Source: Dielma fastidiosa (lineage in GTDB: Bacteria > Bacillota_I > Bacilli_A > Erysipelotrichales > Erysipelotrichaceae). Taken from it: 64,000 nt of DNA. Within the stretch, counting starts at the first letter, position 1, and every line of letters starts with the position of its first letter. Where the stretch lies: NCBI RefSeq assembly GCF_000313565.1, contig NZ_HE578928.1:140389-204388 (forward strand). Reading direction: 5' to 3'. The notes under the pieces are model-generated. The model saw only the letters and a list, made by a program, of their open reading frames with translations. It was not told where the DNA came from and made no database searches. This document shows, piece by piece, positions 36,700-44,910 of this stretch. The position numbers were made by a program, and so were the translations under genes.

Positions 36700-37573
36700 T
36701 CAAGCAAAAGGACATCTGTTCGCATTCATTACGATTCTTATCTGGGGGACAACTTTCATTTCCACTAAGGTGCTGTTAGTTTATTTTACACCCATTGAAA
36801 TTCTTTTTATCCGCTTCTTAATTGGCATATGTACCTTATGGCTTGTCTGCCCGCAAAAGCTTAAACTTGTCGATTCGCGGCAGGAATATACCTTTGCGGC
36901 GGCAGGTTTATGCGGTATCACCCTGTATTACTTATTAGAAAATATTGCACTGACTTATACGCAGGCGGCTAATGTCGGAGTCATTATTTCAATCGCGCCT
37001 TTCTTTACGGTGATTTTCAGCTGTCTGTTTCTGCATGATCAACGCCCAGGCCTACGTTTCTTTTTAGGTTTTTTGATAGCTATGGCCGGCATTGCCCTAA
37101 TCAGCTTCAGTAATGCCGCTTTAGAACTAAATCCGATGGGCGATCTGCTTGCGGTTGCGGCTGCCTGTATCTGGGCTGCCTATTCAACGCTGACCAAGAA
37201 AATCAGCAGCTTTGGCTATAATACGATTCAAACTACACGCCGAACATTCTTTTACGGTTTGATCTTCATGCTGCCAATCATATTCTTTACCGGTTTTCAA
37301 ATGGATTTGAAAAGTCTCATTGATCCGCAGAATTTGTTTAATCTGCTATTCTTGGGTCTTGGCGCATCAGCACTTTGTTTTGTTACTTGGAACAGCGCTG
37401 TAAAAACACTGGGGCCAATCAGAACCAGTGTCTATATCTATATGGTGCCAGTAATTACGACCGCTGCCGCTGCCCTCATTCTTCATGAAAAGATTACTTG
37501 GCAGATGCTGGCTGGTATACTGCTTACATTACTTGGTCTATTTTTATCTGAAAAACACAAAAAGGAGAATTAA
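36692..37573 (+). CDS. EamA/DMT-superfamily metabolite exporter
   Basis: A 293-aa inner-membrane protein with ten predicted TM helices in two EamA repeats (~8-137 and ~150-285). Opening HLFAFITILIWGTTFISTKV and GLCGITLYYLLENIALTYT are typical of RhaT/YdcZ-type drug-metabolite transporters, which export amino acids or other small metabolites. It is translationally coupled to the AraC regulator. Confidence 0.9.
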   Translation: MSDQAKGHLFAFITILIWGTTFISTKVLLVYFTPIEILFIRFLIGICTLWLVCPQKLKLVDSRQEYTFAAAGLCGITLYYLLENIALTYTQAANVGVIISIAPFFTVIFSCLFLHDQRPGLRFFLGFLIAMAGIALISFSNAALELNPMGDLLAVAAACIWAAYSTLTKKISSFGYNTIQTTRRTFFYGLIFMLPIIFFTGFQMDLKSLIDPQNLFNLLFLGLGASALCFVTWNSAVKTLGPIRTSVYIYMVPVITTAAAALILHEKITWQMLAGILLTLLGLFLSEKHKKEN

Positions 37574-37576
37574 CTT

Positions 37577-37999
37577 ATGGATATCAACAACAATAAATGC
37601 GTGATGGTGCTTGATGCTGATCTGCCTCTTGGCTTATTGGCCAATACATCAGCAATTCTAGGCTTCACAATGGGAAAATTACTGCCAGAGATGGCAGGCC
37701 CTGATGTCATTGACAAAAGCGGCAAGCAGCATCTCGGAATCATCGCGGTTCCAATTCCGATTTTAAAAGGCGATAAAGAAATTGTACGCAATATTCGTGA
37801 AAAACTCTATCAGCCTGAATTTTCAGAGGTTGTAGTTGTTGATTTCTTTGATGCCGCGCAAAGCTGTAACCATTATGATGAATTCATTGAAAAAATGGCT
37901 GGGATTGAAGAATCTGAACTTAATTATATGGGAGTAGCTTTATTCGGCCCTAAAAAATTAGTTAATAAGCTTACCGGCTCAATGCCATTACTGCGATAA
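37577..37999 (+). CDS. DUF2000 family protein
   Basis: A 140-aa protein with the DUF2000 pattern (KCVMVLDADLPLGLLANTSA, LGFTMGKLLPEM, ending ALFGPKKLVNKLTGSMPLLR). The family has a peptidyl-tRNA-hydrolase-2-like fold and unknown function. It is often found next to EamA transporters and AraC or Lrp-type regulators, as here. It is the third gene of the operon with an AAAGGAG site. Confidence 0.85.
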   Translation: MDINNNKCVMVLDADLPLGLLANTSAILGFTMGKLLPEMAGPDVIDKSGKQHLGIIAVPIPILKGDKEIVRNIREKLYQPEFSEVVVVDFFDAAQSCNHYDEFIEKMAGIEESELNYMGVALFGPKKLVNKLTGSMPLLR

Positions 38000-38036
38000 A
38001 AAACCTCAGGTCACATACCTGAGGCTTATTTTTACT
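38000..38036. terminator. Bidirectional terminator
   Basis: AACCTCAGGT / ACCTGAGG hairpin between convergent units. There is a T run on each side (TTTTT on plus; TTTTTT on minus). Confidence 0.85.
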
Positions 38037-38698
38037 TAAAATAGAATACTGCGGTCAAATTCAGTAAAATCGCGGATTATTCCATCAACACCCAGTTCTT
38101 TGAAACGAGCATCCTTGCTTTCATCACCTAAAGCGATGACTGTCGCATGAACGGCTTTGCCAAACTGAATACCGGAAACACTGTCCTCTACAATTACTGA
38201 TTCTTCAACCGGAATGCCGATCAGCTCGGCAGCGGTTTTAAACATTGAAATCTTATTTTCATGACTGCCGTCATCATAAACGATCTTATCCGGATCAAAC
38301 CAATTCGCAAGCTGGAAATGTTCCACAAAGAAGTCGATATTTGGTTTAATCGAAGCACTTGCAATATTCATTGGAACATTGTGTGCCTTCAATTCATTTA
38401 GAAGATCAATAACACCAGGTGCAAGCTTGAAGCTTTCCGGATTCTCAAGACACATCTGACGATAGCTTGCTTCCTTTTCTTCAGATAACTGACGGGAATA
38501 ATCATCATCAATCGGATGTGTGAAAATCATTTCCAGCACCTGTTTATTGTTGCGGCCATGCATCTTAGATGTCAGCTCTTCATGACTCATCGGAACCCCG
38601 CGCAGCTTTTCAGACATCGCGTTCCATGCTAATTCATGATAGTGGCTGTCCCAAAATAAGGTTCCGTTAAAATCAAAGAGAATTCCTTTTTTCTTCAT
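38036..38698 (-). CDS. HAD-superfamily hydrolase, beta-phosphoglucomutase-like
   Basis: A 220-aa HAD subfamily IA phosphatase or phosphoglucomutase-like enzyme. It has the DFNGTLF nucleophile motif, a helical cap (GRNNKQVLEMIF), the ASASIKPN motif II region, Lys in KISMFKTAAE and the VIVEDSVSGIQFGKAV motif III/IV. It is the last gene of the PTS-sulfatase operon, 8 nt after the sulfatase, so it may dephosphorylate or isomerise the imported phospho-sugar. Confidence 0.9.
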   Translation of the reverse strand: MKKKGILFDFNGTLFWDSHYHELAWNAMSEKLRGVPMSHEELTSKMHGRNNKQVLEMIFTHPIDDDYSRQLSEEKEASYRQMCLENPESFKLAPGVIDLLNELKAHNVPMNIASASIKPNIDFFVEHFQLANWFDPDKIVYDDGSHENKISMFKTAAELIGIPVEESVIVEDSVSGIQFGKAVHATVIALGDESKDARFKELGVDGIIRDFTEFDRSILF

Positions 38699-38706
38699 TG
38701 CCTCAC

Positions 38707-40194
38707 CTAATCCTTTAAGCCAAGGCGCTGCTTCTGTTCCGCAGGCGCTTCATGCTCATCCAGTGCCTTATCTAAAAGCTTGATACAATATTCTTCAGCC
38801 TGATGATCAACACCGGCCAGATTGATTTTCTCCGCATAATCATTATCTAAATTAAATAATTTAGTAGCTTTTACCTCGGACATACCGCAGCTCACATTAT
38901 CGATAATCGACGGTGCATTAACTGGTACGCGGTAAAGCGGATACTCTGTGCGTTTCAAATATCTGCCAGTCTCAATCTGCGGCTCCAATCCTTTACCTAA
39001 GTATTTGCGGATCGTAGTCGGAATACATGTATATTCGTAACATGGTTTATTTTCACTGTTTGGTGAACGCAGATAGACATAATGGCCATCTGTTACATTC
39101 ACTGCCATCGCGTGATAACCAAATAAGGCATAGTTTTTTTCATAATGCTGTGGGTCATGAATCAGCTTCATCCATGAGCTTCCCTTTACACTGTCAGGGA
39201 TTGCGATACCGCTTGCTTCAAGAACCGTCGGCATGATGTCGATATTCTGCGTAATTTTTGATATACGCTGACCGCCCAGCTCATTCTTTGGAAATTTTAC
39301 AATCAGCGGCAGATGTGCAAGCTCATTATAAAGATGCATATAATTCTTACCGAAATAGTCTCTTTCCCCCAAGAAATAGCCATGATCCGTTGTCATAATC
39401 ATTAATGTATCCTCATACATATCGAGTTCCTTCAACTGATCAATCAGCTTGCCGAACCATTTATCCGTCATCGTCAGCAGTGCTGCATAGCGTTTTTGAA
39501 TATAATCAACAGCATCATCAGGCACATTAACACGATCATAATCAGGAATTTCAAAATATTCACGGTCAAGCTTGGCATCTTCATACAGCTTCATGTATTC
39601 TTCTGGTACATCAAATGGTTCATGCGGATCAAACGCTTCAACCATCAGGAAGAAATCATCCTTGCCCTGATTATCCTTCAGCCAGTCACAAGCTGACGCA
39701 AAGGTTCTTGGTGACGGATATTCCTCTTCCTTCGGCCATTTAGTACGATTCCATTGATATTGACGTCTTACCTTGCCATAAGAACTCTTAGGCATCGCTG
39801 GATCATCAATTCTTGATACCCATGGATCGCCTTCCTGACCGCGGTGATAATCCCATGTATTAAATTGCTGCACATACCCTTCACCGCCTAAACGGAAGTA
39901 ATGGCAATGATCGGTTGTGATATGAGTAAATATATCATGCTCCTTTAATACGGAAGGCAACGTTACATCAAAAGGTTCAATCGGCCCCCATGAGCGCTCT
40001 AAGAAATTCAGACGGCCGCACAAGATATCACGGCGCGCCGGCATACAAGGCGCTGATCCGATCCAGTGCTGGTCAAAGGTTGTAGCTTCCTTTGAGAAGC
40101 TTAGGATATTAGGTGTCTTAACAAATGTCTCAGGATTATAACAGGAGAGCATTTGTCTCCTGAGTGTATCCATCAATATTACAACTGTTCTCAT
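38707..40194 (-). CDS. Cytoplasmic Cys-type sulfatase (family S1)
   Basis: A 495-aa sulfatase with no signal peptide, so it acts in the cytoplasm on imported substrate. The formylglycine motif is SAPCMPARR with Cys50 and Arg54. Metal ligands are an N-terminal Asp (VVILMDT) and MTTDHGYFLGERD. Cys-type motifs in anaerobes are activated by an anSME radical-SAM enzyme, such as the one at 55.6 kb. It lies 4 nt after the PTS IID gene with only a weak ribosome site, suggesting translational coupling. Confidence 0.92.
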   Translation of the reverse strand: MRTVVILMDTLRRQMLSCYNPETFVKTPNILSFSKEATTFDQHWIGSAPCMPARRDILCGRLNFLERSWGPIEPFDVTLPSVLKEHDIFTHITTDHCHYFRLGGEGYVQQFNTWDYHRGQEGDPWVSRIDDPAMPKSSYGKVRRQYQWNRTKWPKEEEYPSPRTFASACDWLKDNQGKDDFFLMVEAFDPHEPFDVPEEYMKLYEDAKLDREYFEIPDYDRVNVPDDAVDYIQKRYAALLTMTDKWFGKLIDQLKELDMYEDTLMIMTTDHGYFLGERDYFGKNYMHLYNELAHLPLIVKFPKNELGGQRISKITQNIDIMPTVLEASGIAIPDSVKGSSWMKLIHDPQHYEKNYALFGYHAMAVNVTDGHYVYLRSPNSENKPCYEYTCIPTTIRKYLGKGLEPQIETGRYLKRTEYPLYRVPVNAPSIIDNVSCGMSEVKATKLFNLDNDYAEKINLAGVDHQAEEYCIKLLDKALDEHEAPAEQKQRLGLKD

Positions 40195-40198
40195 TTAA

Positions 40199-41017
40199 TT
40201 ATGCTAAAATGCCAACCCATGATAATGCGATACAAGCAACCAGCACCCCAAGGATAACCCAAGCTGTATTTTTACCATTGGATTTCTTAATAAATAAGTA
40301 GCAGATCAATACCAGAATTACTGGCAGCAAGCAAGGCAGAACCTTATCTAATTGTTCCTGCAATGCAATCGATCCTTCACCTGAAGCAATCGTAATACCC
40401 GTAGCAACCTTAACGGTTGTTGGAATCAGACCGCCGACAACGACAACACCTAATACATTCGCGAAATTAGCAAGACGGTCAAAAATCTGCAGACCGCTGA
40501 TGCCGCCTTCAGCACCTAATAAAGAAACACCTTTTTCATAACCTAAATGCAGACCATAATATTTTAAAGGCCAATAAAGCAGGTTAATCATTAAGAACAT
40601 TACAATTGGACCGATAATACTGCCGTTAGCTACGCACATTGAAGCACCGATACTGCCGGCGATTGGGAACCAAGTCAGGTTCAGCATACTGTCGCCTAAA
40701 CCAGCGAACGGACCCATTAAACCTGTCTTAATCGCTACTACTGAATCTTTATGATCTTCATCTGTGCTTTCTTCAAGCGCAGCTGTGATTCCTAAGATAA
40801 AAGGAATAGCAATTGGATGTGTATTGAAATACTCAAGATGACGCTGCATTGCATGTACGCGTTCTTCCTTTGGACGATCGCCGTACAATTCTTTTAATAC
40901 GGGAGCAAAATCATAAGTTAAGCTTAAGCTCTGCATACGTTCATAATTGTGTGAGAACTGAGTAGTCTGTGTTCTCCATAATACTTTATTTAAAGTTTTC
41001 TTAGTAATTTTACCCAT
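40199..41017 (-). CDS. PTS mannose-family IID component
   Basis: A 272-aa membrane protein of the mannose-type PTS. N-terminal pattern QTTQFSHNYERMQSLSLTYD, MQRHLEYFNTHP, GPFAGLGDSMLNLTWFPIAG and two C-terminal TM segments are typical. With IIC it forms the sugar translocator. It starts inside the end of IIC (1-nt overlap). Confidence 0.94.
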   Translation of the reverse strand: MGKITKKTLNKVLWRTQTTQFSHNYERMQSLSLTYDFAPVLKELYGDRPKEERVHAMQRHLEYFNTHPIAIPFILGITAALEESTDEDHKDSVVAIKTGLMGPFAGLGDSMLNLTWFPIAGSIGASMCVANGSIIGPIVMFLMINLLYWPLKYYGLHLGYEKGVSLLGAEGGISGLQIFDRLANFANVLGVVVVGGLIPTTVKVATGITIASGEGSIALQEQLDKVLPCLLPVILVLICYLFIKKSNGKNTAWVILGVLVACIALSWVGILA

Positions 41018-41817
41018 TATAGATCATACTCTCCTTCCTCATCAGTTCCCGCTGTATTGCTTACAGCAGCACCGGCAGGTCTGGTCATGATTAAATCATA
41101 AAGACCGGCAACAACAGCACCAATCAAGGCAACAGCAAGGGTTGGAAGTCCCATATAAGCAGATAATACGAAGCCTAAAATTAAGAACATCCACATATTT
41201 TTCTTCATCATCATCGTTAACAGCATCGCAAGACCAACAGCTGGAATAGCCTTAGAAGCAACGTTGAAACCAGTTAAGATTTCAGCTGGAATTGCCGCCA
41301 GAATCGAATCGATGGTATTAGCACCTAAATAGCAAGCAATGAATACAGGCACGGCACGGCTTAAGAAGAAGCACAAGCCGCCTAAGTAATGAAGCGGTGT
41401 GATCTTATCAAAATCACCGCTCAGCGCTACATTATCCGCAGCGTGTACTAATGAAATATTCGTAGTCATAATCAGCATGTTGATCTGTTGAACAAGCATT
41501 GCTGTCGGTACTGCCACAGCTACTGCCGTAGCGATTGCTGTTTCAATATTAGCACCAGACATAATAGCAATTGAAGCACCTACTACTGTACCGGAAATTA
41601 CATCAGGAGGTACATAGGCTCCAATATTATTTACACCAAGCCACATTAATTCAAGAGTTGCACCAATAATAATTGCCGTTGTCATATCCCCTAAGATAAT
41701 ACCAACGCCGACTGACGCAAGAAGCGGTTTTCTAAAGCCTAAATGCGGACCAAACTGATCCAATGCGCAAAGTCCTGCCCATAATGCCAGAAGCAGTGAC
41801 TGAACCAAGATTCCCAT
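41017..41817 (-). CDS. PTS mannose-family IIC component
   Basis: A 266-aa hydrophobic translocator with about seven to eight TM helices (LLLALWAGLCALDQFGPHLG, GIILGDMTTAIIIGATLELMWLG, DVISGTVVGASIAIMSG). The PPDVISGTVVG stretch is characteristic of mannose-type IIC. Strong AAGGAGG site. Part of the IIA-IIB-IIC-IID cluster. Confidence 0.94.
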   Translation of the reverse strand: MGILVQSLLLALWAGLCALDQFGPHLGFRKPLLASVGVGIILGDMTTAIIIGATLELMWLGVNNIGAYVPPDVISGTVVGASIAIMSGANIETAIATAVAVAVPTAMLVQQINMLIMTTNISLVHAADNVALSGDFDKITPLHYLGGLCFFLSRAVPVFIACYLGANTIDSILAAIPAEILTGFNVASKAIPAVGLAMLLTMMMKKNMWMFLILGFVLSAYMGLPTLAVALIGAVVAGLYDLIMTRPAGAAVSNTAGTDEEGEYDL

Positions 41818-41819
41818 GG

Positions 41820-42308
41820 TTAATCCTCCTTATAGTTTTTAAGTAAATCGACAAACATCATTTTTTCATCACGAGTTGTTGTCTGCATCGTTACTGATAC
41901 GTGTTCATCATTGATCAATGCGTCAAAAGCAGCCTTTTCTTCAGGTGTTACTGACACATTCTTATGCAGGCGCACACGCTGATCATTAAAACGCATGCCG
42001 CTGACATTCATCTCGCTGAATTCAAATCCATTCTGTTTGCATTTTAATGCATCGATTGGAGATGTAAACAGAACCATTGTCACTTTTTTAATTGTCGTCT
42101 TTTTCAGAACGTCCAAGAATTGATCAACACCAAAGATGCTGACTTTAATTCCCGGTACCGCAAGTCCTGCAACTGATTTTTGAATCGGATCATTCGCAAC
42201 CGCGTCATTAACAATAATTACTGACTCAATGCCATAATCCTTGATCCATGTAGTCGCAACCTGACCGTGAATTAAACGGTCATCAATATTTACTAATCTT
42301 ACTGCCAT
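41820..42308 (-). CDS. PTS mannose-family IIB component
   Basis: A 162-aa cytoplasmic phosphocarrier. The phospho-histidine is in NIDDRLIHGQVATTWIK (about His14). The rest follows the PTSIIB sorbose fold (SVIIVNDAVANDPIQKS). It transfers phosphate from IIA to the incoming sugar. The 36-nt gap after IIA carries its own GGGG-type ribosome site. Confidence 0.94.
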   Translation of the reverse strand: MAVRLVNIDDRLIHGQVATTWIKDYGIESVIIVNDAVANDPIQKSVAGLAVPGIKVSIFGVDQFLDVLKKTTIKKVTMVLFTSPIDALKCKQNGFEFSEMNVSGMRFNDQRVRLHKNVSVTPEEKAAFDALINDEHVSVTMQTTTRDEKMMFVDLLKNYKED

Positions 42309-42344
42309 TAATATAACCCCTTTCCAAACGCTTGTTTGTATGAC

Positions 42345-42776
42345 TTATAGATCGTCTATGTCGTCTTCATCGCTGTTCAGCGAAACATTGATTGGTGACA
42401 GAGCAATGGCATGAGTAGCCTCAATCCGCTTCTTTGCTTCTTCACCACTTAAATCTCTGCAAAGCAATAAGTCGATCAATACTGGTAAACTCAAACCCGT
42501 ATAGCCAATGATCTTCTTACCCTTTAGGATACAGCGGGAGACAGCATTGAAAGGTGTACCGCCGTAAATATCACATAATACGATAATTTCCTTGCATGTT
42601 TCTGCCAGAGTGTCATAAGCCGCAGCTATTTCCTCTTCAAAAGCATCCAGTGATTTATCAACTGTAAGTGCCAGAGCAGTTACTTCTTCCTGTGGACCGA
42701 CAATCATTTCTGCACTGCCTAACGCAGCTTTGGCGAATTCACCATGACTGACTAAAATGATTCCTAAATTACTCAT
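42345..42776 (-). CDS. PTS mannose-family IIA component
   Basis: A 143-aa phosphocarrier with the EIIA-man fold: phospho-His about residue 10 in GIILVSHGEFAKAALGSAEM and IIVLCDIYGGTPFNAVSR. ATG 42776 has TAGGAGG 6 nt upstream. The C-terminus is acidic (NSDEDDIDDL). It is the first gene of the six-gene PTS-sulfatase-HAD operon and has a TAAGCGCTTA operator-like palindrome about 25 nt upstream. Confidence 0.94.
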   Translation of the reverse strand: MSNLGIILVSHGEFAKAALGSAEMIVGPQEEVTALALTVDKSLDAFEEEIAAAYDTLAETCKEIIVLCDIYGGTPFNAVSRCILKGKKIIGYTGLSLPVLIDLLLCRDLSGEEAKKRIEATHAIALSPINVSLNSDEDDIDDL

Positions 42777-42796
42777 TGTTCCTCCTATCGAACCAA

Positions 42797-42814
42797 TATG
42801 TAAGCGCTTAATAT
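42797..42814. promoter_or_regulatory. LacI/CcpA-type operator in front of the PTS operon
   Basis: TGTAAGCGCTTAAT at 42799-42812 contains the perfect palindrome TAAGCGCTTA with a central CpG, as in LacI-family operators. It departs from the CcpA cre consensus at the C near its 3' end. Confidence 0.6.
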
Positions 42815-43093
42815 TGTGTACATGGTTATTATATCGGCACTGCAAGCCATGTTCAATGTATTTTTTTCTACTAAAAGTTGTTTATTTCGCATAAAGTTTA
42901 AATATTTCATAATTTCCCAATTAAAGAATGTTTTGTTAATAAATCACATATCTAAATCTTGATAAAAATTACTCAACACTCAAAATATTACATAATTTGC
43001 TAATTATTTAAATAAAATGCAGATTTTTTATCTTTCTATCGAAAATCGCAGTTAAAATAATCCATGATTTTTTCATTTTTTAACTTTTATAAC

Positions 43094-43122
43094 TGTTTAA
43101 TTGTAAGCGCTTTTAATATAAT
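43094..43122 (+). promoter_or_regulatory. Promoter and operator of the divergent sulfatase
   Basis: TGTTTA and TATAAT are separated by 17 nt. TGTAAGCGCTTTTA (43102-43115) sits in the spacer and matches the site in front of the PTS operon. The AT-rich 280 nt between the two operators contains nothing else I can name. Confidence 0.65.
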
Positions 43123-43143
43123 AAGAGACAAAGGAGACTGGAT

Positions 43144-44598
43144 ATGAAAAAACCTAATATAATTTTATTGATGTGCGATCAGCTCCGCGGTGATTGTTTA
43201 TCCTTTGCCGATCATCCGGATGTAAAAACACCCTACCTTGATACGCTGGCAGCTGACGGTGCTTTCTTCGAAAATGGTTATAGTGCCTGCCCAAGCTGCA
43301 TACCGGCACGTGCCGCGCTGCTTACCGGGCGTTCACAGACTAAGCATGGCCGAGTAGGCTATCAGGATGGTATTGACTGGAACTATGAGCATTATCTCGC
43401 TGAAGAATTAACCAAAAATGGATATTATACACAATGTGTCGGCAAGATGCATGTCCATCCGCCTCGCCTGCTCTGCGGTTTTCAGGGTATGCGGCTGCAT
43501 GATGGCTACATTGGTCACTACCGTAAGGCAAATACGCCTTATTGGATGCATCAGAATGTCAGCGATGATTATATGCGCTTTTTAAAAGATCATCTAGGTC
43601 ATGACGCGGATGTAAATGCCAGCGGTGTAGAAAATAATTCATGGGTTACTCATCCATGGATCTATGAGGAACGTTATCATCCGACGAACTGGGTTGTTGA
43701 TGAAAGCATCCGCTTCTTAGAAACCCGGGATCGGACGAAGCCTTTCTTTTTAACGGCTTCCTTTGTCCGTCCTCACCCGCCATTTGACGCACCGCAGTCC
43801 TATTATGACTTATATAAGGATAAACAGCTTCGTGAACCGGCTCATGGTGATTGGGTCGATCCAAGCCTTACTGAACAATATGGCAGAGTATTAGATTCTG
43901 TGCATGGCTGCCGTGATGATGAAATGCGGAATCAGGCAATGGCTGGTTATTACGCATGTATCACTCATATTGATCATCAGATCGGCCGTTTGATTACCGC
44001 CTTGGAAAACGATGAAACCTATCATGATACAATCATTGTATTCACTGCCGATCACGGTGAAATGCTGTTTGATAATAACTGCTTCCGCAAGGTACTTCCT
44101 TATGAGGGAAGCACTCACATACCAATGATTGTACATGTCGGTAAAAACATTAAAAAAGTTACCCCATTCAGAAGTGACAGCGTGGTTGAATTAAGAGATA
44201 TTATGCCTACACTGCTTGAATTTGCCGGCATCGATATTCCTGACACCGTGGACGGTATATCAATGGCACCGGAAATTATCGGTGAAAAGCCACATCAACG
44301 TGAATATCTGCATGGTGAACACAGCGGCGGTGTACAGTCTAATCATTATATCGTTACCAGTCATGATAAATACATTTGGTTCTCCCAAACCGGCAGAGAG
44401 CAGTATTTCAACCTTGACCAAGATCCTCGTGAGGAACATGATTTAATCCATGAGCAGGCATATCAAGATAGAATTCATACATTGCGCAGCCATCTGATTG
44501 ATGAATTAAAAGATCGTGAAGAAGGTTATACTGACGGCAGACAGCTGCTTAAAGGAACTCCTAAAGCAACCCTTGACTGGCTGAAAAACACAATTTAA
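43144..44598 (+). CDS. Cys-type sulfatase (family S1), divergent from the PTS operon
   Basis: A 484-aa sulfatase without signal peptide. The formylglycine motif is PSCIPARAALLTGR with Cys52 and Arg56. Metal-site motifs are LLMCDQLRGD and FTADHGEMLFD, and the catalytic region GKMHVHPP is present. It differs clearly in sequence from the sulfatase at 38.7-40.2 kb, so the two probably cleave different sulfate positions. It shares an operator motif with the PTS operon. AAGGAG ribosome site. Confidence 0.93.
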   Translation: MKKPNIILLMCDQLRGDCLSFADHPDVKTPYLDTLAADGAFFENGYSACPSCIPARAALLTGRSQTKHGRVGYQDGIDWNYEHYLAEELTKNGYYTQCVGKMHVHPPRLLCGFQGMRLHDGYIGHYRKANTPYWMHQNVSDDYMRFLKDHLGHDADVNASGVENNSWVTHPWIYEERYHPTNWVVDESIRFLETRDRTKPFFLTASFVRPHPPFDAPQSYYDLYKDKQLREPAHGDWVDPSLTEQYGRVLDSVHGCRDDEMRNQAMAGYYACITHIDHQIGRLITALENDETYHDTIIVFTADHGEMLFDNNCFRKVLPYEGSTHIPMIVHVGKNIKKVTPFRSDSVVELRDIMPTLLEFAGIDIPDTVDGISMAPEIIGEKPHQREYLHGEHSGGVQSNHYIVTSHDKYIWFSQTGREQYFNLDQDPREEHDLIHEQAYQDRIHTLRSHLIDELKDREEGYTDGRQLLKGTPKATLDWLKNTI

Positions 44599-44602
44599 AA
44601 CA

Positions 44603-44658
44603 AAAGAGATCCGCTTGGGGCACCCTACATAAAGAAGGGTGCCCCAAGTGGCTTTGTA
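44603..44658 (+). repeat. 56-nt hairpin element, left copy
   Basis: The element begins AAAGAGATCC, has CTACATAAAGAAG at the loop and ends GCTTTGTA. The 13-bp stem is CTTGGGGCACCCT / AGGGTGCCCCAAG. It lies 5 nt after the sulfatase stop and probably acts as its terminator, though it has no T run. An inverted relative with the same ends and loop but another stem is at 53349-53404. Confidence 0.75.
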
Positions 44659-44682
44659 TCTCAATTTAATATTGTTGTGGTG

Positions 44683-44699
44683 TGACAGTCAAACTGTCA
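44683..44699. repeat. 17-bp palindrome TGACAGTcaaACTGTCA
   Basis: Perfect 7-bp arms with a 3-nt centre in the 310-nt gap before the defence operon. It may be a regulator-binding site or an element end; no further evidence. Confidence 0.5.
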
Positions 44700-44840
44700 T
44701 GCTTATCATTATACAGAACGTATGTTTGCTTGCCAAGTGCTTATCTGAATATTTTTTGGGGAGACAGGGAATACTAATTATTTTATCCTAATAAGTAATT
44801 TTGAATCGGCAAACCAATTTTAAACTATTTTCAAAAGTCG

Positions 44841-44869
44841 TTGTAATTATTCCGATTATGCGATATACT
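44841..44869 (+). promoter_or_regulatory. Candidate promoter of the defence operon
   Basis: TTGTAA, 17-nt spacer, TATACT, ending about 40 nt before the Fic gene. Confidence 0.55.
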
Positions 44870-44910
44870 ATATTTGTATTTTAATGTTCTCAAATCAGGA
44901 GGTATGAAAG

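Noticed and set aside
42310..42340. CAAACaagcGTTTG dyad between PTS IIA and IIB genes as another operator
   Set aside because: It lacks the TGTAA flank of the other two sites and lies within a coupled operon; likely chance.
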